Source: Paenibacillus kobensis NBRC 15729
GTDB lineage: Bacteria; Bacillota; Bacilli; Paenibacillales; Paenibacillaceae
Assembly: GCF_004000825.1 (NCBI RefSeq)
Contig: NZ_BILZ01000004.1
Coordinates: forward strand, 156,182-220,181
Length of the DNA: 64,000 nucleotides
Reading direction: 5' to 3'
In this document: one piece after another, positions 35,655 to 44,922 of the stretch
Numbering within the stretch: position 1 is the stretch's first letter
Layout: every line of letters starts with the position of its first letter
The notes under the pieces: model-generated
What the model was told of the DNA's origin: nothing
Seen by the model: only the letters and a program-made list of their open reading frames with translations
Databases searched by the model: none
Program-made: the position numbers and the translations under genes

Positions 35655-37454
35655 ATGAACCTGATTAGAAAGCTTGCGTCGAGCCTGCGTGCAAAATTAA
35701 TTGCAATGTTCATTATATTAACGTGCATACCGCTCATTACGGTCGGACTAGTTTCGTACTATAAATCCTATAACACCGTATTCGCGAACAGCCGATCTTC
35801 GAGCTTGCTCGCCGCCGAGCAGTTAAGCCGCAACATCGACAATCTATTCGATGACTCAAGCAAGCTGCTGGAATTAGGCAACGATCCGAACGTTCTGCAC
35901 TACTTGTTCTCTCAAGCCGACAACTATTCGGATGCGAAGAACATTCTGGAAACAATGGCATCCTACCGATTAACCTATAAATACGACAACGTTCTTAATA
36001 TTACGATGACGAATCTGTACGGCAGAGGCATCAGCGAGCGCAAAGGCGTATTTCAACTAAACGGCAACCTGATGGGCAATCCTCACTTTGCTTATTTGGT
36101 TCGCCATCCCGACGAAATTTTGACCGTTCCATCCCCCGGCTGGTCCGCGGCGGAACGGCTGGACGGCTTTCAATATCAAAACCATAATCTGATCTCGGTC
36201 ATTACAACGGTGAAACAGCGAGTGACACACGAGACGATTGGCTTCATTATTATCGATATGGACGATGCATTAATTAGAAGCAATTTGAATATGCCGATTC
36301 AAGAAAGCGGTTTCTTCTATGTCGCTGACGAATCCGGAGCGCCTATCTATACGCCCGAATCTACCGATGTCTCACCTTCTAAATGGCCGCAGCCTGAACA
36401 GATTAAGGCCATGCTGTCCGGAGCGAACCGTTATTACATCGACTCGTCGCACGGGAAGCCGGTCTTTATATTCGCTGCTCCCTTCCAATCGACAGGGTGG
36501 AGCCTCGTCGGTTACGTGCCGCTGCAAGAAATAATGGAGCAGGCTCACTCGATCCGGCAGCTGATTATCGTGGCCGTTGCGCTCAGCATTATTTTCGCTA
36601 TCACGCTTCACTATTTCACGACCAACCGTCTAACGAGGCCCATCCATGTATTGAAGAAGCATATGCAGCTCGCCGCCTCCGGCTACCTCGAAGCGAAAGT
36701 GACGCTGCGCGGCACTGACGAGATCGCCGATCTCGGCAACAGCTTCAACATTATGTTAGGTAAAATCAAGCTGCTGCTGGAGCAGAGTATCAGGGAGCAG
36801 CAAGAAATTAAAAAGTCGGAGTTTCGAGCTCTGCAAGCCCAGATCAATCCGCATTTCTTATACAACACCTTGGATTCCATCATGTGGATGGCGGAGGCAG
36901 GCAAGAAAGAACAGGTTATCCAGCTTGTCGTCGCTTTATCCAAGTTGTTCCGCATCAGTCTTAGCAAGGGCATGGACTTTATCCCGATTGACCGCGAGCT
37001 CGAGCACTTAAACAGTTATTTGACGATTCAACAAATCCGGTACCGGGACATATTGGAATACGAGCTTCATATTGAAGATACCATTAAACCGTATTCCATC
37101 CTCAAAATGACGCTGCAGCCGATCGTGGAGAATGCGCTCTATCACGGCTTGAAGCAGAAACGAACGAAAGGCTTAATCCGTATTCGCGGTTATGCCGACC
37201 ACCAAGCGATCTGTTTCGAAATTGAGGACAACGGAATCGGCATGCCGGAGGATCGGCTGAAGCAGCTGCGCCATGATTTGACGGAGCCTCACCTTCCACA
37301 AGCCGCAAGCTCTGCCGTCTCAGGCGGATTCGGTTTGCATAATGTTTATCGAAGAATCCAGCTCTATTACGGCCAACCCTACGGCGTCCATATCGAGAGC
37401 ACGGAGCAAGCAGGAACGAAGGTTACAATCCGAATCCCACAAAGAATGGAGTGA
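35655..37454 (+). CDS. Membrane sensor histidine kinase (YesM-like)
   Basis: About 599 residues from the ATG at 35655 (GAAAGG nine bases before it). Spans at about 15-35 and 285-305 enclose an extracytoplasmic sensor domain. HAMP follows (LTRPIHVLKKHMQLAASGYLEAKVTLRGTDEIADLGNSFN). The kinase core has QINPHFLYNTLDS, QPIVENALYHG and IEDNGIGM, all intact. It is divergent from the furanose importer and co-transcribed with a regulator and a membrane-tethered sugar-binding protein that may be its extracytoplasmic sensor. Confidence 0.92.
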   Translation: MNLIRKLASSLRAKLIAMFIILTCIPLITVGLVSYYKSYNTVFANSRSSSLLAAEQLSRNIDNLFDDSSKLLELGNDPNVLHYLFSQADNYSDAKNILETMASYRLTYKYDNVLNITMTNLYGRGISERKGVFQLNGNLMGNPHFAYLVRHPDEILTVPSPGWSAAERLDGFQYQNHNLISVITTVKQRVTHETIGFIIIDMDDALIRSNLNMPIQESGFFYVADESGAPIYTPESTDVSPSKWPQPEQIKAMLSGANRYYIDSSHGKPVFIFAAPFQSTGWSLVGYVPLQEIMEQAHSIRQLIIVAVALSIIFAITLHYFTTNRLTRPIHVLKKHMQLAASGYLEAKVTLRGTDEIADLGNSFNIMLGKIKLLLEQSIREQQEIKKSEFRALQAQINPHFLYNTLDSIMWMAEAGKKEQVIQLVVALSKLFRISLSKGMDFIPIDRELEHLNSYLTIQQIRYRDILEYELHIEDTIKPYSILKMTLQPIVENALYHGLKQKRTKGLIRIRGYADHQAICFEIEDNGIGMPEDRLKQLRHDLTEPHLPQAASSAVSGGFGLHNVYRRIQLYYGQPYGVHIESTEQAGTKVTIRIPQRME

Positions 37455-37460
37455 CCCGAC

Positions 37461-39083
37461 ATGAAGAAAGTAATGCTGGTCGATGACGAAATTCTATTCC
37501 GTGAATCGCTTCGCGACTGTTTCGATTGGGAGTCCGAGGGCTTTATCTATTGCGGAGACGCTTCCGATGGCGAGATGGCGCTGCCATTAATCGAACAGCT
37601 GCAGCCGGATATTCTCATAACGGATATATCGATGCCATTCATGAACGGTCTGGAGCTGTGCAGCATTGTCCGGACACAGCTGCCGGATACGAAAATTATC
37701 ATCCTCAGCGGACACGGCGAATTTGAGTACGCAAGAAATGCTGTTCGGATGGGTGTCGAGGACTATTGTCTCAAACCGGTAAGCCCTGGAGACCTTATTC
37801 AATTGCTCCATGAGGTGAGCCGCAAAATCGATAAAGAACGGGAATCGAGAGCGAGCATCGAGAAACTGAAACAGCAGGATTATCAGCGGCTTGCGATTAC
37901 GAAAGAGAAACTGTTCAACGATCTGTGCAGCGGCTTTGTCACGGCCTCGGAAGCGATTCATTGCGCGGCGGAACTTCAAGTCAATCTCATCGCCCGCTTC
38001 TATGCCGTCGTTATGATTGATAACCGCTCGCATGGCAGCAAAGATTTACGGATCACAGAAGAGCTGGACCCGAATGAGCTGGCATTGCTTCAGCGCTATG
38101 ACCGGCTGCAGTTGCAGAACGACGGCTCACTCCTATTTCCTCGCAGCCGTACGGAGAACGTCTGGATCATGAAAGGCGATACATTGGATCAGCTGTATGA
38201 CGCTTTAGCCGAATTCAAAGAACTGCAGCAGCTTATTCACGATAGGATGACTGCGAGCAGCATCGGCTTATCCGTCGGCATAGGCTCTGTGCAGGACCGT
38301 CTGCAAAATGTCCACCTCTCCTTCCTGGATGCCGCCGAGGATATGCACTGGCGCAGATTGTCTTCCCAGAACAGGCTCGCCTTCACGGAAACAAATGCCG
38401 GCGTGTTCGATCCTTCGGTATTTCTGGACCGAAGCAAATTCATCGATTTTCTCAAGATTGGCGATCAGACCAAGCTGGAGTCGTTTATTGAAGCGTTATG
38501 CGCCCCACTCCAAGGAGTGAATTGGAAGACATCGCCGATTGGCTCGTACATATTGAACGATGTGACGCTTGAAGCGTTCCGTTCGGCCAAAGATATGTAC
38601 AGCCACGTCAATCCTGAAGAAACTCTGCAGTTCTACCAGCAGCAAATCGCCAAGGTGCAATGCTGGCAGGAAGCGTGCAGCTATCTTGCCTCGTTGGCGG
38701 AGCAATTCTGGAGCTGGCGTTCAACCATTTACGATAAGTATGGCCCGCTGCTGAATAAAGTGAAGGACTATATGACCGCCAACTTCGGCAACGATACGCT
38801 GTCCTTGCAAAATGCCGCCGAATACGTAAACGTCAGTCCGAGCCACCTGAGCAAAATATTCAGTCAAGAGACGGGGCAAACGTTCATCGAATATTTGACG
38901 CAAGTCCGCATACGCAAAGCGATGGATCTGCTCCTGTCAACAGCAGCGAAATCGTATGAAATCGCCTATCAGGTCGGGTACAACGACCCGCATTACTTCT
39001 CCAGCTTGTTCAAGCGGATAACGGGCAAAACGACGACCGAATTCCGTAAAACAGGACTGGCCGAATGGCCAAAGGCCGAGTAG
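37461..39083 (+). CDS. Two-component response regulator, AraC family (YesN-like)
   Basis: A 540-residue regulator six bases after the kinase. The receiver (1-120) has Asp8/Asp9, phosphoacceptor Asp55 (TDISMPFMNG), the Ser of IILSGHG and Lys in YCLKP. A central region of about 290 residues precedes the C-terminal AraC domain (LSLQNAAEYVNVSPSHLSKIF, SYEIAYQVGYNDPHYFSSLF). It is the likely activator of the divergent ytfQ-type importer operon. Confidence 0.92.
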   Translation: MKKVMLVDDEILFRESLRDCFDWESEGFIYCGDASDGEMALPLIEQLQPDILITDISMPFMNGLELCSIVRTQLPDTKIIILSGHGEFEYARNAVRMGVEDYCLKPVSPGDLIQLLHEVSRKIDKERESRASIEKLKQQDYQRLAITKEKLFNDLCSGFVTASEAIHCAAELQVNLIARFYAVVMIDNRSHGSKDLRITEELDPNELALLQRYDRLQLQNDGSLLFPRSRTENVWIMKGDTLDQLYDALAEFKELQQLIHDRMTASSIGLSVGIGSVQDRLQNVHLSFLDAAEDMHWRRLSSQNRLAFTETNAGVFDPSVFLDRSKFIDFLKIGDQTKLESFIEALCAPLQGVNWKTSPIGSYILNDVTLEAFRSAKDMYSHVNPEETLQFYQQQIAKVQCWQEACSYLASLAEQFWSWRSTIYDKYGPLLNKVKDYMTANFGNDTLSLQNAAEYVNVSPSHLSKIFSQETGQTFIEYLTQVRIRKAMDLLLSTAAKSYEIAYQVGYNDPHYFSSLFKRITGKTTTEFRKTGLAEWPKAE

Positions 39084-39101
39084 CAAAAGGAGCTAAACAG
39101 C

Positions 39102-40091
39102 GTGAGCAACCGAACGAAACTGTTATTCGCATGTTTTTTCGCAGCCGCTATCGTCATCATCTATGCCATCAGCCGTTTGGACTCTTCGCCGCCGCATGAC
39201 CATTCATCGTCCAGTCTGGCTGACCCGCAACAAATGGAAAAAGAGTCCGCACATGCGAGATTAACGCTTGCCATCATTTATCCATTCGCCAATCCGTTCT
39301 ATGAGACAATCACCGAACAGATTGAACGGGAAGCAGAGCCGCAGTCCATTCGGCTCATCGTCAAAGCGCCGGATGAGTTAAACAGCGATCAGCAGATCCG
39401 GATGCTGGAATCGATGATTAAACAAAAGGTGGACGGGATCGCGATCAGCCCGATCGACCCTGTCGCGCTCGCTCCTCATATTAATAAAGCGGTAGAGCAA
39501 GGCATTCCTGTCGTCTGTTTCGAAGCTGATGTACCGAACAGCAAAAGGCTGTCTTTTATCGGCGCCGACCCCTATAAAGAAGGGCTTCTTATGGGGAAAA
39601 TGATCGATAACCGGCTGAACGACGCCGGTATGATCATGGTGGAGAGCGGATTAAAGACGTCGCTGCAACAACAACATAGACTGGACGGGATGCTCGACTA
39701 CTTGAAGCAGAATACGACGATCAAGATGTTGGAGCTGCGCTATAATGAGGGAAGCAAAGAACAGGCATTGATCGACCTGGAGGGAATGATCAGCAATCAC
39801 CCTCACTTTGATATTCTGGTCAATATGGACTTTATCTCGACAGCAGCATCCAGTCTTGTATGGAAAGCCCAAGGACTGAACCGGATGTCCGTAGCGTTCG
39901 GAATGTCGCCGGAAGCAACCGAGGCGCTCCAGAACGGCCAGATCAGCGCCATCATCTCGGAGAATGAACAGAATTGGGGAGCCTCGGTCATCAAGCAGCT
40001 CGTCAAAGCCGCGGGCGGAAACTTCGTCTCCTCTTGGTTGGATACTGGATTTCAAGAGATCACGCTGGCGGGGCTTAAAGATCAGCTGTAA
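39102..40091 (+). CDS. Membrane-tethered RbsB/YtfQ-type sugar-binding protein, likely sensor subunit
   Basis: A 329-residue protein starting with GTG nine bases after AAAGGAG. A single N-terminal span (LLFACFFAAAIVIIYAI) without lipobox or obvious cleavage site suggests it stays anchored. Residues 50-329 form a periplasmic-binding-protein type I domain (LTLAIIYPFANPFYETITEQIERE, KQKVDGIAISPIDPVALAPHINKAVEQGIPVVCFEADVP, SFIGADPYKEGLLMGKMI). It is third in an operon with a kinase and regulator and has no permease of its own. By analogy with XylFII-LytS systems it may present bound sugar to the kinase; this is inference. Confidence 0.85.
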   Translation: MSNRTKLLFACFFAAAIVIIYAISRLDSSPPHDHSSSSLADPQQMEKESAHARLTLAIIYPFANPFYETITEQIEREAEPQSIRLIVKAPDELNSDQQIRMLESMIKQKVDGIAISPIDPVALAPHINKAVEQGIPVVCFEADVPNSKRLSFIGADPYKEGLLMGKMIDNRLNDAGMIMVESGLKTSLQQQHRLDGMLDYLKQNTTIKMLELRYNEGSKEQALIDLEGMISNHPHFDILVNMDFISTAASSLVWKAQGLNRMSVAFGMSPEATEALQNGQISAIISENEQNWGASVIKQLVKAAGGNFVSSWLDTGFQEITLAGLKDQL

Positions 40092-40191
40092 CGATATGAG
40101 GCCAAGTTGGACTGGTTAAGGAACGAACACCTCCTTTGACGAGCACCGTGCGGGCCAGCTGCGTATGCCGGAGCAGGGTCCTCAGACATTA

Positions 40192-40221
40192 GAAAAGGCC
40201 GTCGAAAGGTTCTCGACAGCC
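40192..40221 (-). terminator. Terminator of the chemoreceptor gene
   Basis: Minus strand: GGCTGTCGA, a seven-base loop, TCGACGGCC and TTTTCT. It starts nine bases after the stop codon. Read on the plus strand the hairpin may also stop the converging kinase operon. Confidence 0.75.
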
Positions 40222-40229
40222 GATTCTAT

Positions 40230-42296
40230 TCATGATTCATTGACCTGAAAGCTCGCCATCTGCTCACGAAGCCGGTCCGATATCGTAATTAGACGGCTGG
40301 ATAGCTCAACCAGTTGATCGCCGACAGCTGCCTGCGCGGTGCACAGGGCAACCACTTGCTCCGTCGAAGATGAGGTTTGCTGGGCTACATACGCTACCTC
40401 TTCGATCGAAGAGGCCAACATCTCCTGCGTACCGGTAAGCTGCGTTAACGATGCTGAAACTTCTTCCGAGGCTTGAATGAGCTGAAGCATCTGATTCTGT
40501 ATATCATCAAAAGCCGATTGTACGCCGTATACTTCCGACACCATCTGTTGGAACAGCGGATTCGCCTCGAGCATCGCTAATACCGTTGCGGACATCTCCT
40601 CTTCGACATTGACCGTTAACGTTTGAACTTGACCGATCGATTGGCTCGAATGGTCGGCAAGGATCCCGATTTCGCTCGCGATTACTTTGAAGCCCGCACC
40701 AGCAGTTCCCGCCCTGGATGCCTCTATCATAGCGTTTAAGGAAAGGATCTTTATCTGCTTAGCCATATGCGTCATAAGCCGCAATACATCGCGGATCGCC
40801 CCGACACTGCCGCTCAGCTCTTCGATTCGGTCACTGACGGTTGCCATGCGCCGCTCGGTTTCATTCGTGTTCTGAATAAAACCGGTTATGGTAGCTTCCC
40901 CGCGCCGACAAGCGGCGTCCGCCTCCTGCGCAGACGATTCCATTCGTTCTTGCAGCAGAAGCGCCTCCGACAATTTAACGCCCATCTGCATGACATTACC
41001 GCTGCTGCTCTCCGCATTGACCGCAAGTCCCGATGCGCCGCTAGCGATCTGCTTACTGGCCTCATCGATTTCATTCGCAGCCCGGGCGGTATGTACAGCG
41101 GAATCCGCCATCTCCTTGCTCGAAACGAGAACATGATCTACCGTATGATAGGCTTCGCTCACGAGCGAACCGATTTGCTGCATCATTCGGTTGTAAGCTC
41201 CCGACAATTTGCCGATTTCATCTCTGCCCCTCAAATTCAAACGCCCCCGAAAATCTCCGGAAGCCGCCTTGCTCATTAACGTCTCCAAGTGGACGAGCGG
41301 TCTGCCGATCGAACGGATGAGCCATAAGCCGATGAAGACGGCGATTATGAATCCCCCTGCGATCGAGAAGACGGTAAGCAGATAAATTTGTTTGACCGCA
41401 CCGGTAAGCTCACTCATCGGCGCCGTCCCTGCAACGATCCATCCGCTCAGTTTAGAAGCTCTGTACGAGTAGAGAACCGGTTGCCCCGAGTCTTCGCTTA
41501 TGTAGCTCCCCGAAGGCCCCTCAACGGAACCGGCTTTCATCCTCGTTACGGTCTCGTCTGAATGGCCGCTCCTCGCAATGATACGGTTTCCAGCATCCAA
41601 TATTGCGATCGTCGAGCTCGGACTGATCTGAACGCCTTGAATCATGGCCTCCAATGCCGACGCTTCGATCTGTACAAGGAGTATAAACTCGTGCGAACCT
41701 ATATTATTTCTCCCCAGAAGCTTGCCGAATGCGAAAAGCGGTTTAGGCGAGGAGCCTAAATACCCTTCTGTCTCGATAGGCAGCCACACTTCTTTGCCTC
41801 CCGCGCTCCGAATCGGTTCGATCCACGATGCAGCAGCATTCACTTCAAGCCCCTCTCGAATGGTGCTGATCGCCCGAATATTCGGATCCTCTAACGGTAT
41901 TAGCGTAATGTCTCGTATGCGGGCATCGCTTAGTGCCAACTGATCGAACAAGCCTCGTATGTCCCGCGACATTCGATCGCGGTCTTCGTCCCTTTGCTCC
42001 TTGCTTGTCAACTGGAACAAGTTCTCGATGAACAAACTATTATTGACAAGCTGACCGGCAACGTTTAAGTAGAACTGCTGCTGCATATCGAGCTTTTCTC
42101 CAGCTAATGCGACCGTTTGAAGGGAGCTGGCCTTGACTTGATCGACTAAGGAGCGGCTTGCAATTTGGTACGACACAATGCCGACGGTTGCAGCAATGAC
42201 GGATACGACGCATATGATCACGATGAATAACCTTGTACCAATGGAACGTGAAGGAGATTTTAATAGCATACGGATGATACCGACCGATTGTCCCAA
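40230..42296 (-). CDS. Methyl-accepting chemotaxis protein
   Basis: About 688 residues from a TTG at 42296 (AGGAG seven bases before it). A first span (LFIVIICVVSVIAATVGIVSY) and a second near residue 325 (LTVFSIAGGFIIAVFIGLWLI) flank a roughly 270-residue double-Cache-like sensor domain. HAMP follows (RPLVHLETLMSKAASGDFRGRLNLRGRDEIGKL), then the signalling helices with the conserved tip ILSLNAMIEASRAGTAGAGFKVIASEIG. The tip differs slightly from the usual LALNAAIEAARAGE but keeps its shape. It probably steers swimming towards sugars; no che genes are nearby. The neighbours suggest a polysaccharide-derived ligand, which is inference. Confidence 0.92.
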   Translation of the reverse strand: MGQSVGIIRMLLKSPSRSIGTRLFIVIICVVSVIAATVGIVSYQIASRSLVDQVKASSLQTVALAGEKLDMQQQFYLNVAGQLVNNSLFIENLFQLTSKEQRDEDRDRMSRDIRGLFDQLALSDARIRDITLIPLEDPNIRAISTIREGLEVNAAASWIEPIRSAGGKEVWLPIETEGYLGSSPKPLFAFGKLLGRNNIGSHEFILLVQIEASALEAMIQGVQISPSSTIAILDAGNRIIARSGHSDETVTRMKAGSVEGPSGSYISEDSGQPVLYSYRASKLSGWIVAGTAPMSELTGAVKQIYLLTVFSIAGGFIIAVFIGLWLIRSIGRPLVHLETLMSKAASGDFRGRLNLRGRDEIGKLSGAYNRMMQQIGSLVSEAYHTVDHVLVSSKEMADSAVHTARAANEIDEASKQIASGASGLAVNAESSSGNVMQMGVKLSEALLLQERMESSAQEADAACRRGEATITGFIQNTNETERRMATVSDRIEELSGSVGAIRDVLRLMTHMAKQIKILSLNAMIEASRAGTAGAGFKVIASEIGILADHSSQSIGQVQTLTVNVEEEMSATVLAMLEANPLFQQMVSEVYGVQSAFDDIQNQMLQLIQASEEVSASLTQLTGTQEMLASSIEEVAYVAQQTSSSTEQVVALCTAQAAVGDQLVELSSRLITISDRLREQMASFQVNES

Positions 42297-42578
42297 GCTC
42301 TCTCTCCTAACCGATGCGTAAAGTAGAAATGCAAAACTTCTGTACATTTTTTACTATAGAGAGAAGCAATTCGGAAGAACATGTATTAATTTTGTCGGAA
42401 GGTGTGTTTTTATGGCGGGTTCCAACTTCGCTATTCCTTATATAAGCTGCTATACATTACCTGATTCAAATAATAAGTCAAAATATCTAACATCGGTCAC
42501 ATTACATCCCCTTGCTGTCCCCTGCTATAGTTAGTTTGCAACCGTTTTCATACCAAACGACAATGGGGGTTTTGCAAA
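42297..42578. other. Divergent intergenic region, chemoreceptor / CUT1 importer
   Basis: 282 bases. The right part holds an extended -10 element and a cre-like site before the binding-protein gene. Nothing recognisable was seen in the left 200 bases. Confidence 0.5.
42537..42550 (+). promoter_or_regulatory. cre-like operator downstream of an extended -10 (TGCTATAGT, 42523-42531)
   Basis: TGCAACCGTTTTCA matches the relaxed cre consensus TGNAANCGNNNNCA at all fixed positions. It lies just downstream of TGCTATAGT, so bound CcpA would block transcription of the sugar importer at or just after its start site. Confidence 0.5.
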
Positions 42579-43859
42579 ATGCCAAGAGGAAAAAAATTAA
42601 AAATGGCCGCAGCCGGAATGGCGCTGCTGATTGGCTTGACGGCATGCAGCTCGAAAGACAGCGGCTCATCTGATTCAGGGGGCGGGGGCAACGTAACGTT
42701 GACCTTCTGGAGCATTAACGGTCCAGGGCTTGACGACCTCATCAAGAAATATCAGAATGACCATCCTAATATTAAAATCGACGTGCAAGTGGATGACAAA
42801 AACCGCAACGAGAATCTGATTACGGCTTTGTCTGCAGGCAGCGGCGTGCCGGACATCGCCATCACTGCAGTCGACGATATCCCGCTTCTGAAGAACGAAG
42901 ACTATTGGGTGAACTTGAAAGACTTTGGCGCGGACAAGATGGGGGGCGACTTCCTGGAGACCCGCTGGAAACAAGGCACGAGTGCAGACGGCAGCTTCAT
43001 CTACGGTATTCCGACCGACTCCGGTCCGATGGCGATGGCTTACCGCAAAGATATTTTTGAAGCAGCGGGGCTCGCTTCAGATCGTGAGTCGGTATCCAAA
43101 ATGGTCGCGACTTGGGATGACTACTACAATACCGGTTTGATTATTAAAGAAAAGGCCAACAAGCCAATCGCAACGGATGCCTACTTCGGTGCGTTCCTGC
43201 CGCTTATCCAACAAGCAGGAGAGTATACGATCTACGATAAGGACGGCAACCTGTCTATCGAGACGAACCCTGCAGTCAAGAAGGCTTGGGACTTCGCCGC
43301 CAAGCTGTCGAGCGCTGGATTAACCGCCAAGCAACCGGACTTCTCGGCCGATTGGAACGTCGGTCTCGATAAGGGCGATTTTGCAACACTGTTCGCTCCT
43401 CCGTGGATGCTGGGCATCGTACGCGATAATGCACCAAGCGCTTCCGGCCAATGGGATATCGCGATGATGCCAGGCGGATCGGCGAACTGGGGCGGTTCAT
43501 TCCTGCTCATTCCGAAGCAAAGCAAACATCAGAAGGAAGCTTACGACTTCATTAGCTGGGTACTGGCTCCCGCTCAACAATTGGAGCTCTATAAGACGAA
43601 CGGAAACTTCCCTTCGACGCCTAGCGTGTACAGCGATGATGCGTTCAAGACGAAAAAAGACGCCTTCTACAGCGACGCGCCGGTCGGCGAGATCTTCGCT
43701 AAGGCAGCGGAGCAAGTGCAGCCGATTGATTCCATTCACAACTGGGCATCCGTGACCACGACAGCAAGCAATTATCTTCCGAAGGTCGATGCAGGTGAAG
43801 ATCCGGAAAAAACATGGGCAGACTTCGTCAAGGAAGTCAAAGCGAATCTAAGCAAATAA
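42579..43859 (+). CDS. Sugar-binding lipoprotein (extracellular solute-binding protein family 1)
   Basis: A 426-residue lipoprotein with lipobox LTAC at about residues 20-23 and a short Ser/Gly linker. The binding domain begins VTLTFWSINGPGLDDLIKKYQNDHPNIKI, with AGSGVPDIAITAVDD and MAYRKDIFEAAGL typical of family 1. It is first in a three-gene CUT1 importer. It resembles the 46961-48247 protein so closely in order of motifs (TDIGPL/TDSGPM, ESVSKM/QSVSRL, FAxLFAPPWM/FAVMLAPSWM, DNGNFPSTP/TNGNFPSTP) that the two are paralogues. Confidence 0.92.
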   Translation: MPRGKKLKMAAAGMALLIGLTACSSKDSGSSDSGGGGNVTLTFWSINGPGLDDLIKKYQNDHPNIKIDVQVDDKNRNENLITALSAGSGVPDIAITAVDDIPLLKNEDYWVNLKDFGADKMGGDFLETRWKQGTSADGSFIYGIPTDSGPMAMAYRKDIFEAAGLASDRESVSKMVATWDDYYNTGLIIKEKANKPIATDAYFGAFLPLIQQAGEYTIYDKDGNLSIETNPAVKKAWDFAAKLSSAGLTAKQPDFSADWNVGLDKGDFATLFAPPWMLGIVRDNAPSASGQWDIAMMPGGSANWGGSFLLIPKQSKHQKEAYDFISWVLAPAQQLELYKTNGNFPSTPSVYSDDAFKTKKDAFYSDAPVGEIFAKAAEQVQPIDSIHNWASVTTTASNYLPKVDAGEDPEKTWADFVKEVKANLSK

Positions 43860-43896
43860 TCGTTCTTCAGTCTGCGGCAAAAGGGTAACAAACCAA

Positions 43897-43926
43897 CAGG
43901 CCGTGTCCAATCAAGGACACGGCCTG
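43897..43926 (+). terminator. Intra-operon hairpin after the binding-protein gene
   Basis: CAGGCCGTGTCC pairs perfectly with GGACACGGCCTG around a six-base loop, followed by CTCTAAGTCTTTT. It lies between the binding-protein gene and the first permease gene and probably lowers permease expression. Confidence 0.7.
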
Positions 43927-43961
43927 CTCTAAGTCTTTTAACGCAAAAAGGAGGACATGGC

Positions 43962-44912
43962 ATGGAGATCGTCCCGAGCACCGAGCAATCCGTCAGAAAA
44001 TCCCGGTTCAAACGACGGCAGAACGACAACTTGTCGGGCTTACTGTACACATCGCCCTTTTTTATCTTATTTGCCATTTTCGGTCTTTATCCGGCCCTAT
44101 ACACGATTTATGTTTCGTTTCACAAGTGGAGCTTGCTCGGCGATAAAGAATACGTCGGCTTCCGGAATTACCGGCTGCTGCTGACGCAGGATCCTCTGTT
44201 CTGGCGGTCGATTCGCAACACATTCATCATCTGGTTCGAATCGGTGCCCCTGCAATTGCTGCTCGCCACACTAATGGCCGTTCTGCTCAACCAAGCTTTC
44301 CTCAAGTGGAAAGGTGTGTTTCGGTTTCTCATCTTCCTGCCGAATATCACATCGCTCGTCGCGATCAGCCTTATCTTCGCCAACGTATTCAGCGTAAAGT
44401 ACGGGCTTGTCAATTATTTGCTCGACTCGATAGGGCTGAATCGAATCGACTGGGTCGTCACGCCTTGGGCGACGCAATTTGCCGTCTCGATGCTTATTCT
44501 ATGGCGCTACTTAGGCTTTCACATGATCATTCAGCTTGCCGGCCTTCAATCCATTCCGAATGATCTCTATGAATCTGCGACGATTGATGGCGCCAGCAAG
44601 ACACAGCAGTTCTTTCGCATTACGCTTCCGATGCTGATGCCAACTCTGCTGTTCTCATTGATCATCGCAACGACCGGCGGTTTGCAAATTTTCACCGAAC
44701 CATACTCCTTCATGACGTCCTTGGTCGGAACTGGCGCAGCCGTTAACGGCGGGAGCAGCAACCAAGTGCTTACAGTCGTCATGTACTTGTACAAAACGGC
44801 ATTCACCGACCGGTCATTCGGTTACTCGTCTGCCATTGCTAACTTGCTCTTCTTATTAATCATGCTGTTCTCCCTATTCAACACATTCGTCGTGCGTAAG
44901 CTTCGCGATTAA
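43962..44912 (+). CDS. Carbohydrate ABC transporter permease (CUT1, MalF-like)
   Basis: A 316-residue permease starting at an ATG seven bases after AGGAGG. Spans begin at about residue 35 (FFILFAIFGLYPALYTIYVSF) and the EAA loop reads LYESATIDGASKTQQFF then ITLP. It is preceded by its binding protein and followed ten bases later by the second permease. No ATPase is encoded, as in the other CUT1 operon of this window. Confidence 0.93.
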   Translation: MEIVPSTEQSVRKSRFKRRQNDNLSGLLYTSPFFILFAIFGLYPALYTIYVSFHKWSLLGDKEYVGFRNYRLLLTQDPLFWRSIRNTFIIWFESVPLQLLLATLMAVLLNQAFLKWKGVFRFLIFLPNITSLVAISLIFANVFSVKYGLVNYLLDSIGLNRIDWVVTPWATQFAVSMLILWRYLGFHMIIQLAGLQSIPNDLYESATIDGASKTQQFFRITLPMLMPTLLFSLIIATTGGLQIFTEPYSFMTSLVGTGAAVNGGSSNQVLTVVMYLYKTAFTDRSFGYSSAIANLLFLLIMLFSLFNTFVVRKLRD

Positions 44913-44922
44913 GGAGGTTGCC

